From positions 1-64,000 of the forward strand of contig JAHYYL010000006.1 of assembly GCA_019424965.1 (NCBI GenBank): DNA of 64,000 nt, in the 5' to 3' direction. Of this stretch, positions 39,855-47,901 are shown piece by piece; the first letter of the stretch is position 1; every line of letters begins with the position of its first letter. A program made the position numbers and the translations under genes. This DNA comes from Collinsella sp. (GTDB taxonomy: Bacteria > Actinomycetota > Coriobacteriia > Coriobacteriales > Coriobacteriaceae). Below the pieces are notes generated by a model. It saw only the letters and a program-made list of their open reading frames with translations. It ran no database searches and was not told the origin of the DNA.

Positions 39855-40553
39855 TTACTCCTCGTCTTCGGCGTCGTCAGATTTTTTAACGCTAGCACGC
39901 TTCTTCTTTTTGGAGAGATCCAGGCCAAAACGTTTAACAAGCATTTCGCAAATCTCGCTCGAACGGGCCTTGAGATAGCTGCCCTTGCCGTTCTCGGCAT
40001 CGAACTTAAGGCGCAGCGCAAGCTTCTCGGCAACCTCGGCGTCGATCTCGCCCTGGCAAAACTCGTACAGGCAACCGAGCATGTCGCGATACTCAAGGTC
40101 GCCGTGGTAGCACTGGATGGCCTCGTCCAGGATGGGCCAAGCCTCGCGCGAACGCTCGACACTCGTGGCACCCCACACGCACAGCAGGCGGAAGGCGGCA
40201 TAGCGCAGCGTGGAGGAGATCTCGTCGAACAGCGCGGTCTCGGCACCCTCAAAGGCGTCCTCCATCTGCTCGGGGCAGGTGGTGGCGAGTGCCGCCAAGG
40301 CATCGAGGGCCTCCCAGCGGGTCTGCGCCTCGGGGCGATCGAGCGCCTCGATCAGCGCGGGCACGCAGGGCACGACGCGCTGCGGATCGCGCTCGGCAAG
40401 CAGGTGCAGCACGCGGGCGGCAAACTGGCGGATGCGGCGCGTGGGGCAGCCGAGCTCCTGGACCAGGCGGTCGACGGCGTTCTCGTTCTCCTCTGCCAGC
40501 TGGAGCTGTGCCAGCTCCTCGTCGGTGAGCTGTTCGTCTTTGTTTTCTGCCAT
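39855..40553 (-). CDS. HEAT-repeat protein
   Basis: A 232-residue alpha-helical protein. Residues about 25-150 show tandem HEAT-like helix pairs (RLVQELGCPTRRIRQFAARVL; CVPALIEALDRPEAQTRWEAL; ISSTLRYAAFRLLCVWGA). The N-terminus is acidic and the C-terminus basic (LSKKKKRASVKK). HEAT repeats mediate protein binding; the partner is unknown. It is packed between a small membrane protein and icd with gaps of 15 and 6 bp, so one transcript is likely. Confidence 0.7.
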   Translation of the reverse strand: MAENKDEQLTDEELAQLQLAEENENAVDRLVQELGCPTRRIRQFAARVLHLLAERDPQRVVPCVPALIEALDRPEAQTRWEALDALAALATTCPEQMEDAFEGAETALFDEISSTLRYAAFRLLCVWGATSVERSREAWPILDEAIQCYHGDLEYRDMLGCLYEFCQGEIDAEVAEKLALRLKFDAENGKGSYLKARSSEICEMLVKRFGLDLSKKKKRASVKKSDDAEDEE

Positions 40554-40568
40554 AGTTACCTCTTCTTA

Positions 40569-40997
40569 CTATTTCTTAGCGTGCTTGCCAGCACCCTTGC
40601 TGTCATCGGTGACCGAGATGAGCTGTCGGTCGGCCGCACCATTGCGACGCGCACGGCGGCGTTCCTCGGCGTCGCCCGCATCGGCGGCGGCGCGATGGGC
40701 CTTGTTGACGTTAAAAACCTCGTCGTGCTTGCGCCACGGGCCGACGGACTCGCCAAAGCTCATCTTAAGACCGGCGATAAAGCCGCCGAGCCAGCCGATC
40801 GGCGCAAACTGCACCAGCGGGAACAGCGAGAACACCCAGGTCAGCAGGACGACTGCCGCCGCTCCTGCAAAGTTGGCAATCCAGTAGTCGCGCTTGGTGA
40901 TGACACGCTTTTCGCACGCCCACTGGCCGCACAGAAAGCCGATGTAGATCGCAAAGAGAAAGAGCACCAGCGCAAGCACCACGAACGTCCAGCTCAT
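40569..40997 (-). CDS. Small membrane protein of unknown function
   Basis: A 142-residue protein with two or three hydrophobic segments: about 4-22 (FVVLALVLFLFAIYIGFLCG), 40-62 (FAGAAAVVLLTWVFSLFPLV) and a weaker one at 65-78. The C-terminal 60 residues are charged, with Arg-rich EERRRARRNGA and a Lys-rich end. The start at 40997 follows GGGGAG. No family recognised. It lies five bases behind the reductase gene, within the icd operon. Confidence 0.65.
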   Translation of the reverse strand: MSWTFVVLALVLFLFAIYIGFLCGQWACEKRVITKRDYWIANFAGAAAVVLLTWVFSLFPLVQFAPIGWLGGFIAGLKMSFGESVGPWRKHDEVFNVNKAHRAAADAGDAEERRRARRNGAADRQLISVTDDSKGAGKHAKK

Positions 40998-41002
40998 GGG
41001 CG

Positions 41003-42082
41003 CTACTCCCCGTGATGGTGGCCACAGCAGCACTCGTGGCCGTCGTCATGGCCGTGGCCGCCGCAGCACTCGTGGTCCTCGCCGTGGTGATGGCCACAAC
41101 CGCACTCATGGTCCTCGCCGTGCTCGCCGCAACCGCAACCTTCCTCGTGAGCGCCATGCTCCTCGGGACGATACTGCGACCAGTCCAGACCGGCGGCGAT
41201 GGCATCGGCCTCCTCCTTATAGAGGACCGTGATGGCCTGGGTGCCCAGCTTGGCGCCACCGATAGCGTCGAGCATGTCGTAGAGCGTAAAGGCCACGTCG
41301 GCGCCGGGCAGCGCGAGCTCGCGGTCATCGGCGTAGGCGAGCGCCAGACGCAGGTCCTTAATGAAGTGCTCGACCATAAAGCCGGGCTTGTAGTCGCCGT
41401 CGAGCGCCTTGGGGGCCAGGCTCTCCATGGCGCCGGACTTGCCGGTGCCGCCCAGGATCATCTGGCGGGTCTTCTCCAGGTCAAGGCCGCTCAGCTCGGC
41501 AAATGCCATGGCGTCGGCCATGCCGACCATGCAGGCGCCCAGCGACACCTGGTTGGCGAGCTTGGCAGCCTGACCCTTGCCGGCGCCATCGAAGCAGCAG
41601 ATGTTGGCCGCAAAGGTGGCAAGGATATCGCGGACCGGCGCGATGTCGTTCTCGGTGGCGCCCACGATAGCCGTGAGCGTGCCGGCGATGGCGCCCGACT
41701 CGCCGCCGGTGACGGGGCAGTCAAACGCCATGCGGCCGGAAACCTGGGCGGCCTCGGCAATGTCGCGCGCCAGCTCGGGGGAGCTCGTGGTGAGGTCGAT
41801 CAAGACCGCGCCCGGCTTGGTGCACGCGAGTAGGCCGTCGCCCGCCAGGTAGAGCTCCTCGACCTCGGAGGGATAGCCCACCATGGTAAAGACGACGTCG
41901 GCGTTCGCCGCGGCATCTGCCGGCGTATCGGCCCAGACGGCGCCGCGCTCAACGAGCGCTGCGGCCTTGGACTTGGTGCGGTTGTTGACCGTGACGGGAT
42001 AGCCGGCATCCAGGATGTGGCCGGCGATGGGGGCACCCATGATTCCGGTGCCGATGAATGCGACGGAGAGCTTGTTTGCCAT
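41003..42082 (-). CDS. 3-hydroxyacid dehydrogenase family reductase with His/Cys-rich tail
   Basis: A 359-residue protein. Residues 1-300 are a standard beta-hydroxyacid dehydrogenase: Rossmann GTGIMGAPIAGHIL (11-24), NNRTKSKA, substrate motif FDCPVTGGESGA (about 119-130) and the catalytic Lys in GKGQAAKLANQ. Relatives reduce tartronate semialdehyde or oxidise 3-hydroxyisobutyrate. The last 53 residues are extraordinary: 14 His and 9 Cys in units such as GEDHECGCGHHH and GHECCCGHHHGE, probably binding nickel, zinc or iron. The tail is absent from usual members. AAAAGGAAAGG precedes the start. Confidence 0.87.
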   Translation of the reverse strand: MANKLSVAFIGTGIMGAPIAGHILDAGYPVTVNNRTKSKAAALVERGAVWADTPADAAANADVVFTMVGYPSEVEELYLAGDGLLACTKPGAVLIDLTTSSPELARDIAEAAQVSGRMAFDCPVTGGESGAIAGTLTAIVGATENDIAPVRDILATFAANICCFDGAGKGQAAKLANQVSLGACMVGMADAMAFAELSGLDLEKTRQMILGGTGKSGAMESLAPKALDGDYKPGFMVEHFIKDLRLALAYADDRELALPGADVAFTLYDMLDAIGGAKLGTQAITVLYKEEADAIAAGLDWSQYRPEEHGAHEEGCGCGEHGEDHECGCGHHHGEDHECCGGHGHDDGHECCCGHHHGE

Positions 42083-42180
42083 GAAACCTTTCCTTTTGGG
42101 TTGGGTGTTGTTACCAGGTTGAATACTCGGTGCCAGCGTTTGGGCTGTGAGTTGGGATCGATTACGGCCGCGTTACTTGC

Positions 42181-43134
42181 CTACTGACCGCGCACGCGGC
42201 GGGCGATGCGGTCGGAAAGCGACGCCTTGTCGGCACGGTTCTTACCCCAAAACGCGCAGGCCACCATGCCGGGCCCCACGTGCGAGCCGATGGTGGGACC
42301 AACGGAGCTGCGGATAATCGTGACGTCGGCGCAGCCCTCCTCCTTGCGGATGGCAGCCTCGAGCCAGTCACCGTCCTTCTCGGCATCGGCCGTCATAATG
42401 GCGATGGGCATGGTGCGGTCGGGCACGTAGTTCTCGCGAAACGACTTGAGGATGGACTTGAGCGCCTTCTTGCGACCGCGGTTGACGCCGATCAGCGACA
42501 GCGAGCCGGCCAGGTCGTAGGAGAGCTCGGGCTTGACATCGAGCTTTGCCGTGAGCTGTGCCGCCGCGGGCGGAATGCGGCCGCCGGCAGCCAGCGCGTC
42601 GAAGCTCTCGAGCGTAAAGTAGCCGTGGACGTAGGTCTTTGCCTCGTTTGCCCAATCGACCAGCTGCTTGGCGGTCAGTCCCGCCGAACGCTGGCGCACG
42701 GCCTCGAGCGCCAAGAGCTCGCCGGTCGCGCAGGGCAGGGCGTTGTCGACCACATAGAGCTCAAAGTCGGGATACTCGGCACGCACGGCATCTGCCGCCT
42801 GGCACGCGGAGTTGTAGCTCGACGACAGTGCCGAGGTAAAGCACAGGTAGACCGTGGGCGTGCCCTCTTTGGCGCACTCGGTAAAGAACTCGATATAGCG
42901 ACCGAGCGACACAGCCGAGGTGGACACGCGGGCACCGGCGCGCATGCGATCGTAAAACTCCTTGGGTGTGATGCTCGACCAGATGTCATCCGTGCGCTCC
43001 TCGCCATCGATAATGAAGGGAAAGCCCAGGATATCGACATCGAGGTTCGCGGCAACCTCGGGACTAAAGTCGCAGCAGGTATCGACGACGATGCGGCAAC
43101 GGTCAGAATGGCCGGCGGATGCAGCCTTGTCCAT
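42181..43134 (-). CDS. DegV family fatty-acid-binding protein
   Basis: A 317-residue two-domain DegV protein. Features: VVDTCCDFSPEVA at the N-terminus, SQ-like region VSTSAVSLGRYIEFF, CFTSALSSSYNSA and the C-terminal SVGPTIGSHVGPGMV. Family members (FakB) present fatty acids to the kinase FakA for phospholipid synthesis. ATG 43134 follows AAGGAG. It is followed by a 98-bp gap before the reductase gene. No fakA lies in this window. Confidence 0.88.
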   Translation of the reverse strand: MDKAASAGHSDRCRIVVDTCCDFSPEVAANLDVDILGFPFIIDGEERTDDIWSSITPKEFYDRMRAGARVSTSAVSLGRYIEFFTECAKEGTPTVYLCFTSALSSSYNSACQAADAVRAEYPDFELYVVDNALPCATGELLALEAVRQRSAGLTAKQLVDWANEAKTYVHGYFTLESFDALAAGGRIPPAAAQLTAKLDVKPELSYDLAGSLSLIGVNRGRKKALKSILKSFRENYVPDRTMPIAIMTADAEKDGDWLEAAIRKEEGCADVTIIRSSVGPTIGSHVGPGMVACAFWGKNRADKASLSDRIARRVRGQ

Positions 43135-43152
43135 CAAAGCGACTCCTTACGT

Positions 43153-43184
43153 AAAAAGGCGGCCACCCGCATGGGATGGCCGCC
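43153..43184 (-). terminator. Terminator of the hpf gene
   Basis: GGCGGCCA / TGGCCGCC stem, on the minus strand followed by TTTTTAC. Confidence 0.85.
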
Positions 43185-43213
43185 AACCGTTAACTCATGC
43201 AAGTTAACGTATT

Positions 43214-43798
43214 TTACTCGTCAAGTGTTTCGATGCGGGGCTTGATGATGCCATATCCACCATTCTTACGGTGATACACCACATTGATGAGGCCAGTCGT
43301 CGCGTTCTCGAACACGTAGAAGTCGTGACCGAGCAAATCGGTCTGCACCAGCGCCTGCTCCTCAGTCATCGGGGTGACATCGATGACCTTCTCGCGGACG
43401 AGCAGGTCGTCCTCCTCCTCGGGCAGCAGCAGGTCGGCCAGATCCTCGACGCGCTCGACCGGCGCGACATCCGCTGCGCTGGCACCGCCCTGGCGGTTGT
43501 CCACGACCTTGGTCTTGAACTTGCGCAGCTGGCGGGTGACCTTATCGGCGGAGAGGTCGATGGCGGCGTACATATCTGCACCGTGCTCGGCAACGCGAAT
43601 CACCGAACCGCGGGCACGAACCGTAACCTCGACGATTGCCGGGTTGGGGTTCGAGGGGTTCTTCTCATAGCGAAGCACGACGTCGACTGTCATGGGCTCG
43701 ATATCGAAAACCTTGAGCGCCTCGCCGATCTTCTCGTCCACATGCGCACGCAGAGCATCGGTTACCGTCGTCTTGCGTCCAGAAACCTTGATATCCAT
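43214..43798 (-). CDS. hpf: Ribosome hibernation promoting factor, long form
   Basis: A 194-residue long HPF that drives 100S ribosome dimer formation in stationary phase. N-terminal S30AE domain (1-100): MDIKVSGRKTTVTDALRAHV, DVVLRYEKNPSNPNP and MYAAIDLSADKVTRQLRK. A linker leads to the C-terminal dimerisation domain (about 135-190): FYVFENATTGLINVVYHRKN and GGYGIIKP. TTGGAG precedes ATG 43798; the 20 upstream codons do not belong to the family. Monocistronic, with its own terminator. Confidence 0.94.
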   Translation of the reverse strand: MDIKVSGRKTTVTDALRAHVDEKIGEALKVFDIEPMTVDVVLRYEKNPSNPNPAIVEVTVRARGSVIRVAEHGADMYAAIDLSADKVTRQLRKFKTKVVDNRQGGASAADVAPVERVEDLADLLLPEEEDDLLVREKVIDVTPMTEEQALVQTDLLGHDFYVFENATTGLINVVYHRKNGGYGIIKPRIETLDE

Positions 43799-44115
43799 AC
43801 GTGGCTCCAATCTGCCTCGGGGACTTACTGTACTGGCTATGTACCCATTGCCGTGCATTTAATCACGCGGATTCCTAAAGACCCGAATAACGATTGCTTA
43901 ATACCGCATACCGAAGTCTCGCACTTTTCTGTGGCAAAGTGCGCTATGGGAGGGCGTCGGCGACTTTGTATTTGGTCCCGAAAATTGGCTTTGACCTGCT
44001 GGTTTTATAGGGATAAAAAAGCCGGGCTCCCCTATTGGGGAAACCCGGCAGTGCGTGTTGAAACCGTGAAGAGGTGTCCTTTCCAACGTATAGGAGACAC
44101 CACCCCTAGCAATAA
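43799..44115. other. Intergenic region between the lipoprotein gene and hpf
   Basis: 317 bp holding the terminator of the lipoprotein gene (44015-44050), a short hairpin CGCACTTT / AAAGTGCG (43920-43943), and the unassigned hpf promoter. No other structure seen. Confidence 0.5.
44015..44050 (-). terminator. Terminator of the binding-lipoprotein gene
   Basis: On the minus strand GCCGGGTTTCCCC pairs with GGGGAGCCCGGC and is followed by TTTTTTATCC. Confidence 0.92.
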
Positions 44116-45141
44116 CTAGCTATTAAGTTTGTTAATGTCGTCGTCAGTGATGGTGCCTTCCTGGCTGGACGATTTGTCCTCGGAGGATGCGGTCTCATTG
44201 TTGGAATCGGAGGACTCGCTGCCGGAGGACGTGGTCTCACTGGACTCAGAGTCGCCCGGCTGCACGTTAGCGCCCGAAACCGTCTTAGTGGTGAGGTCGT
44301 AGGGAATCTGGCCGTACCAGACGCAGTGAACCGCCTCGAGCGTGCCGTCGACCGTGATGTCGTCGAGGGCATCACTCACGGCACGGCACAGTTCGTCATT
44401 GGACGAGAGGCCCGCAACACCAAGCGTCGAGGGCGCCTCGAGCGCACCGACATAGGAGACCTCGCTCATCAGGCGTGCAAGATAGCCGCCGGCTGTGGAG
44501 TCGCAGATCACATAGTCGACCTCGCCGGACTCGAGCGCCTCAAAGCACTCGTTGATGTTGGAGTAGGTCTTTTGGTTGGCGGTGATGCTCTGCTTAGCAA
44601 GCGCCTCCTGCGAGGCCGAGGACATCTGGACACCCAGAGTAGATGTGTTAAGGGTATCGGTGGAAACGCTTAGCGACCCACCATCGCTGGTTTTACCGAA
44701 CACGGAAGCGGCATCGTACAGGCAGGTGCCGAGCGAGCTAACGTCCCCGTCCGTGGAGTTGATCTCGCCGATAAAGATATCGGCCTTTTTGTCGCCGAGC
44801 GCGGAACCTGCCGAGGACGCATCGACAAAGGCGACCTTAAGGCCCATGCGGCTTGCGAGGGCGCGGGCAGCGTCGACTGCATACCCCGTGAGCTCGCCGT
44901 CAGCGCCCTGCATGGCCTGCGGCGCATCGGAGGTATCGAGGGCAACCGTCAGGGTACCGGGGGTGACCAGGGCATCATCCGACACCGCGGGCGTGACGGT
45001 CTCGTACTCGATCTGGTCGATCGTGGGAGTTGTGAACGTAGACAGCGGGTTGAACGCGCATCCGCTCAGGCCCAAAACGGCAATGACCGCTGCGGTCCCA
45101 GCACCCAACCGAGCCGTGTGCATCAAGCTGCCCCTCACCAT
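44116..45141 (-). CDS. Extracellular solute-binding lipoprotein, family 3 (amino-acid type)
   Basis: A 341-residue lipoprotein. ATG 45141 gives a signal peptide MVRGSLMHTARLGAGTAAVI ending in lipobox LSGC; ATG 45123, with GAGGGG in front, is an alternative six codons later. The mature part is a type-II binding fold: GTLTVALDTSDAPQAM, GELTGYAVDAARALASRMG, KADIFIGEINST and the second lobe SGEVDYVICDSTAGGYLAR. The last 55 residues are a Ser/Glu/Asp-rich tail. No ABC permease or ATPase is adjacent, so it is an orphan receptor. The frame stays open 127 codons upstream. Confidence 0.8.
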   Translation of the reverse strand: MVRGSLMHTARLGAGTAAVIAVLGLSGCAFNPLSTFTTPTIDQIEYETVTPAVSDDALVTPGTLTVALDTSDAPQAMQGADGELTGYAVDAARALASRMGLKVAFVDASSAGSALGDKKADIFIGEINSTDGDVSSLGTCLYDAASVFGKTSDGGSLSVSTDTLNTSTLGVQMSSASQEALAKQSITANQKTYSNINECFEALESGEVDYVICDSTAGGYLARLMSEVSYVGALEAPSTLGVAGLSSNDELCRAVSDALDDITVDGTLEAVHCVWYGQIPYDLTTKTVSGANVQPGDSESSETTSSGSESSDSNNETASSEDKSSSQEGTITDDDINKLNS

Positions 45142-45620
45142 GTCCACTACCCTGCCTTCTGTGTCGTATACGATCCGTGCGTTGCGCGGAATATCGGGTT
45201 GTTCCCACCAGCTGACCTGGTATTTGACCCCACACTTGCGCACCGGGGTGTTTGCTCGGGAGGCCGCAGCCACCCTCACGACTGGCCCGCTCGCCCGCGA
45301 GGCGGTATTGCCCCAAAGAAAGTAGAACGGACGGTGCGGCTTACATCTAGGACGCGCCATGATCGCGCCGCGCGCACGCGGTCGCTTACGTGGATCCCTT
45401 TGACCGCGTCTGTCTTGGACTAGGACGGGCATTTCGTCCGTCCGCAACCACAGCCTGGTAGGAACGTAGCGCATTATAGCTAAGTTCAAGCTAAAGTTTA
45501 AGGTTAGGGGCGTCATTCGCATCGCGAGTACAGATTTCGCAGGTCAGGACGGGCTGCACGTGGCCAGATTGAGCTCGTCGCCCCCTATGGGGAGCCTCGA
45601 GACGCCCGTTTTAGGGGCCG

Positions 45621-45837
45621 TGTGCAAAAAACGGCAAATATGAGTACTGTTACCAATTTAGTAGCAGCGATTTTCCACCTCGTGAGCCGGTTTCGAGCTC
45701 ATTTAGCCCTGCTTAGCGCCTTGATTTCCCACATTTGTTTATTATCTTCGCGATTTTTACCGTTTCTCGATCCGCAAATATCAGATTTTGCTGTTACTAA
45801 TTTTGTATCAGTACTCATTTTTGCCACTTTTTGCACA
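45621..45837. repeat. 217-bp AT-rich inverted-terminus element, copy 1
   Basis: About 48-bp terminal arms: the left begins TGTGCAAAAAACGGCAAATA and continues TGAGTACTG; the right end is its imperfect complement (about 40 of 47). The interior has no gene. The left 60 bp recur at 60166-60225. It lies behind the nuclease-like gene, upstream of the lipoprotein gene region. Confidence 0.75.
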
Positions 45838-45872
45838 GCACCTATAAACAGACCCCCTCTCAAAACCAACAT

Positions 45873-46982
45873 CTATGCTGGCTTAAGCCCAAAACATGCT
45901 CGGAGCGTATTCAGCAGCGCGTCTTGCTTCTTCCGACGAGCCTCCACGCGGTTTTGGTACCGCTTGCCCATGCGTTGGTATATGCGCCATGCGAGTGCCT
46001 CCATCGCCTCCATGTCGCAGAGCATCTCGTTATTGACCGTTGCGACCTCGATCCCCATAGCTATAAAGCCCGTATTACGCTTTTCGTCGTGAATGCGCCC
46101 ACCGCGAGACGAATGGCCCAGCTCACCGTTGTATTCCAGGTCAAACCGGGCCGCCTCTTGATACGCATCGCAAACTGCATGAGGCATCCCCGAGATTGCC
46201 TGCGCACGGTCATCGAACTCGATCTTGTAGTCGGTCTTAAAAGGTCCGCAGGCAAACCCGCCATAGGAAAACGGAAGCGAAAACAGAGCGAGCATGATGC
46301 ACTCCATGGGTGAGCGCAGGTTTTCCGAAAGATAGGGACACAGACGCAGCAGCTGTTTGGCCACATTCCCCTTGCATGCCGCAAGGTAATCTGCCAGGCG
46401 ATCGGGCGTCAGCGCCGGCTCGACTTCAAAGTAGCCCACGTCTGCTGGCTGGTCCTTGTCCTTTGCAAGTTTATTCGTAACAGGCGAGGTGTAGGGAGGC
46501 AGATACTTCCCGCGGTCGCTCAGTGAAATCTTAGAGCACAGCTCCTGGGCCAGGGCAAACGCCTGGATGCAGCCGACCTCGCGCGCAACGGCAACACAAA
46601 GGGCCTCGGGAGATAGGCTGTACACCCCCGGTTCCACCTCTAGAATCGAGCCGGCGGGCAACCCGGAACACACGGACCAGCCTACGCCAGGCATGCGGCG
46701 GCGCTGCGCCGCAGATCCCACCAGCAAGCACAGATCTTCTTGCACCTCGCCACTTTTGGCTCCAATTCGCACCAAGTCAGGAAGATAGATATCCTCGATC
46801 GAGGGCGACGACGTGCGCAGCACACGGCGCTCTTCATCGGGATTAAAGTCCTTCCAGCTGATATAGCCCATCCGCCGGCGCTCGGCGCGCATCATGCGCA
46901 GCGCTGAAGCGCCTGTTAGGATTACGGAAGCCGCTAGCTGTTCGCCTGTCGGCTCGTTGCGCCGCTCAATCTTCACTGCCAC
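45873..46982 (-). CDS. Unknown protein with PD-(D/E)XK-nuclease-like C-terminal segment
   Basis: A 369-residue protein, not assigned to a named family. The first 150 residues contain SWKDFNPDEERRVLRTSSPS and a Gly/Leu-rich segment reminiscent of AbiEi-like or DUF559-associated N-terminal domains. The C-terminal part has RFDLEYNGELGH (about 278-289), DEKRNTGFIAMGIEVATVN (about 297-315), which matches the layout of Vsr/DUF559 nucleases (Asp, Glu-x-x-Gly, His, then Lys-Arg, strand). The start is the GTG at 46982 with AGGGGTGG just before it, 10 bp behind comF. Nuclease activity is inference. Confidence 0.65.
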   Translation of the reverse strand: MAVKIERRNEPTGEQLAASVILTGASALRMMRAERRRMGYISWKDFNPDEERRVLRTSSPSIEDIYLPDLVRIGAKSGEVQEDLCLLVGSAAQRRRMPGVGWSVCSGLPAGSILEVEPGVYSLSPEALCVAVAREVGCIQAFALAQELCSKISLSDRGKYLPPYTSPVTNKLAKDKDQPADVGYFEVEPALTPDRLADYLAACKGNVAKQLLRLCPYLSENLRSPMECIMLALFSLPFSYGGFACGPFKTDYKIEFDDRAQAISGMPHAVCDAYQEAARFDLEYNGELGHSSRGGRIHDEKRNTGFIAMGIEVATVNNEMLCDMEAMEALAWRIYQRMGKRYQNRVEARRKKQDALLNTLRACFGLKPA

Positions 46983-46992
46983 AAAACCACCC

Positions 46993-47799
46993 CTACCAAA
47001 CACGTGCGATAGCAAGGCCATCGACTGCCGCAGCGCCGGCACGCTTGAGCTCCGCCGAGGCTGCTGCCATGGTCGCGCCCGTGGTGATAACGTCATCGAT
47101 AAGCAGTAGGCGGCGGCCGTGCACGTCCTCAACCGTCTCGTACATGCCTTGGGCACGCTCGCGACGCTCCTCACGACCGAGTTCGCGCTGGTCGCCATGC
47201 CCGTACTTGACGAGGGCATCGAGCAGAGGAACACCCGACAGCTCGCAAAATGGGCGCGCAATGGCCTCCATATGATCAAAACCGCGCCGCCGAAACGCTG
47301 CCGCCGTCGCAGGCACAAACACCACCGCATCCGCACCGGACAGCACACCTCCTAAGCGATCGGGCGCTACGACCTGGGCATGCAGGGCGGTGTCGTAGAG
47401 CAGCTCCGCCAGATACGGCGCCAGGCGTCGCTCGCCCGCGTCCTTGTACGCTTTAATGATGCGCGGCAGCGGATGCGCATAGACGGAGCACGCCAGGCAG
47501 CGGTCGAGCGCCTCCGCCATTGCCGAGGACGTGCCCTCGACCGAACACTCAGTGCACAGCAAATCCCCAAACGGGGCACCGCATCGGGTGCAGCTATGAC
47601 GTGGGTCGATGAGCGTGAGCGCGGCCAGGCAGTCTTGGCAAATAAGCGCACCGGCGCGCTCGCAGCCGGCGCATCGTGTTGGCGACAATGCCTCGAGTGC
47701 CTCGCGTGCCGCCCGCTCGGCAAACGGCAGCAATTCGTCCGCAAACGGTAGGGCGCCGGCACCCTGCAGACGGCTCAATTTGTTCAGATGGCTCTTCAA
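46993..47799 (-). CDS. comF: ComF family protein (phosphoribosyltransferase-like)
   Basis: A 268-residue ComF-type protein linked to DNA uptake and recombination. N-terminal zinc-binding cysteines in TRCAGCERAGALICQDC and SCTRCGAPFGDLLCTEC (about 41-87), then a PRTase domain with VPATAAAFRRRGFDHM and the PRPP-binding LLLIDDVITTGATM (about 231-244). It lies 102 bp behind ricT and directly upstream of the nuclease-like gene on the same strand. Confidence 0.92.
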   Translation of the reverse strand: MKSHLNKLSRLQGAGALPFADELLPFAERAAREALEALSPTRCAGCERAGALICQDCLAALTLIDPRHSCTRCGAPFGDLLCTECSVEGTSSAMAEALDRCLACSVYAHPLPRIIKAYKDAGERRLAPYLAELLYDTALHAQVVAPDRLGGVLSGADAVVFVPATAAAFRRRGFDHMEAIARPFCELSGVPLLDALVKYGHGDQRELGREERRERAQGMYETVEDVHGRRLLLIDDVITTGATMAAASAELKRAGAAAVDGLAIARVW

Positions 47800-47806
47800 G
47801 ACACAG

Positions 47807-47834
47807 CCCTCCCTACGTTCGGTCGCAGGGAGGG
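47807..47834 (-). terminator. Hairpin between ricT and comF
   Basis: CCCTCCCTACG / CGCAGGGAGGG, one mismatch, no T run on the minus strand; probably not a full terminator. Confidence 0.4.
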
Positions 47835-47901
47835 TTGTTGATTCAGCGCTATGGTACCCCGACGCGATTGGGGTAAGGCGGGTTAAATCCGCTCGCGGGC
47901 G

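Noticed and set aside
43195..43210. GTTAAC pair downstream of hpf as a galKT-type LacI operator
   Set aside because: Only the hexamer GTTAAC(G) matches; the TACTC half is missing and the site is behind a gene, not at a promoter.
46983..47348. N-terminal extension of the nuclease-like gene to 47348
   Set aside because: This part lies entirely within comF in another frame and has shadow-type composition; the GTG at 46982 with its own ribosome site is the sensible start.
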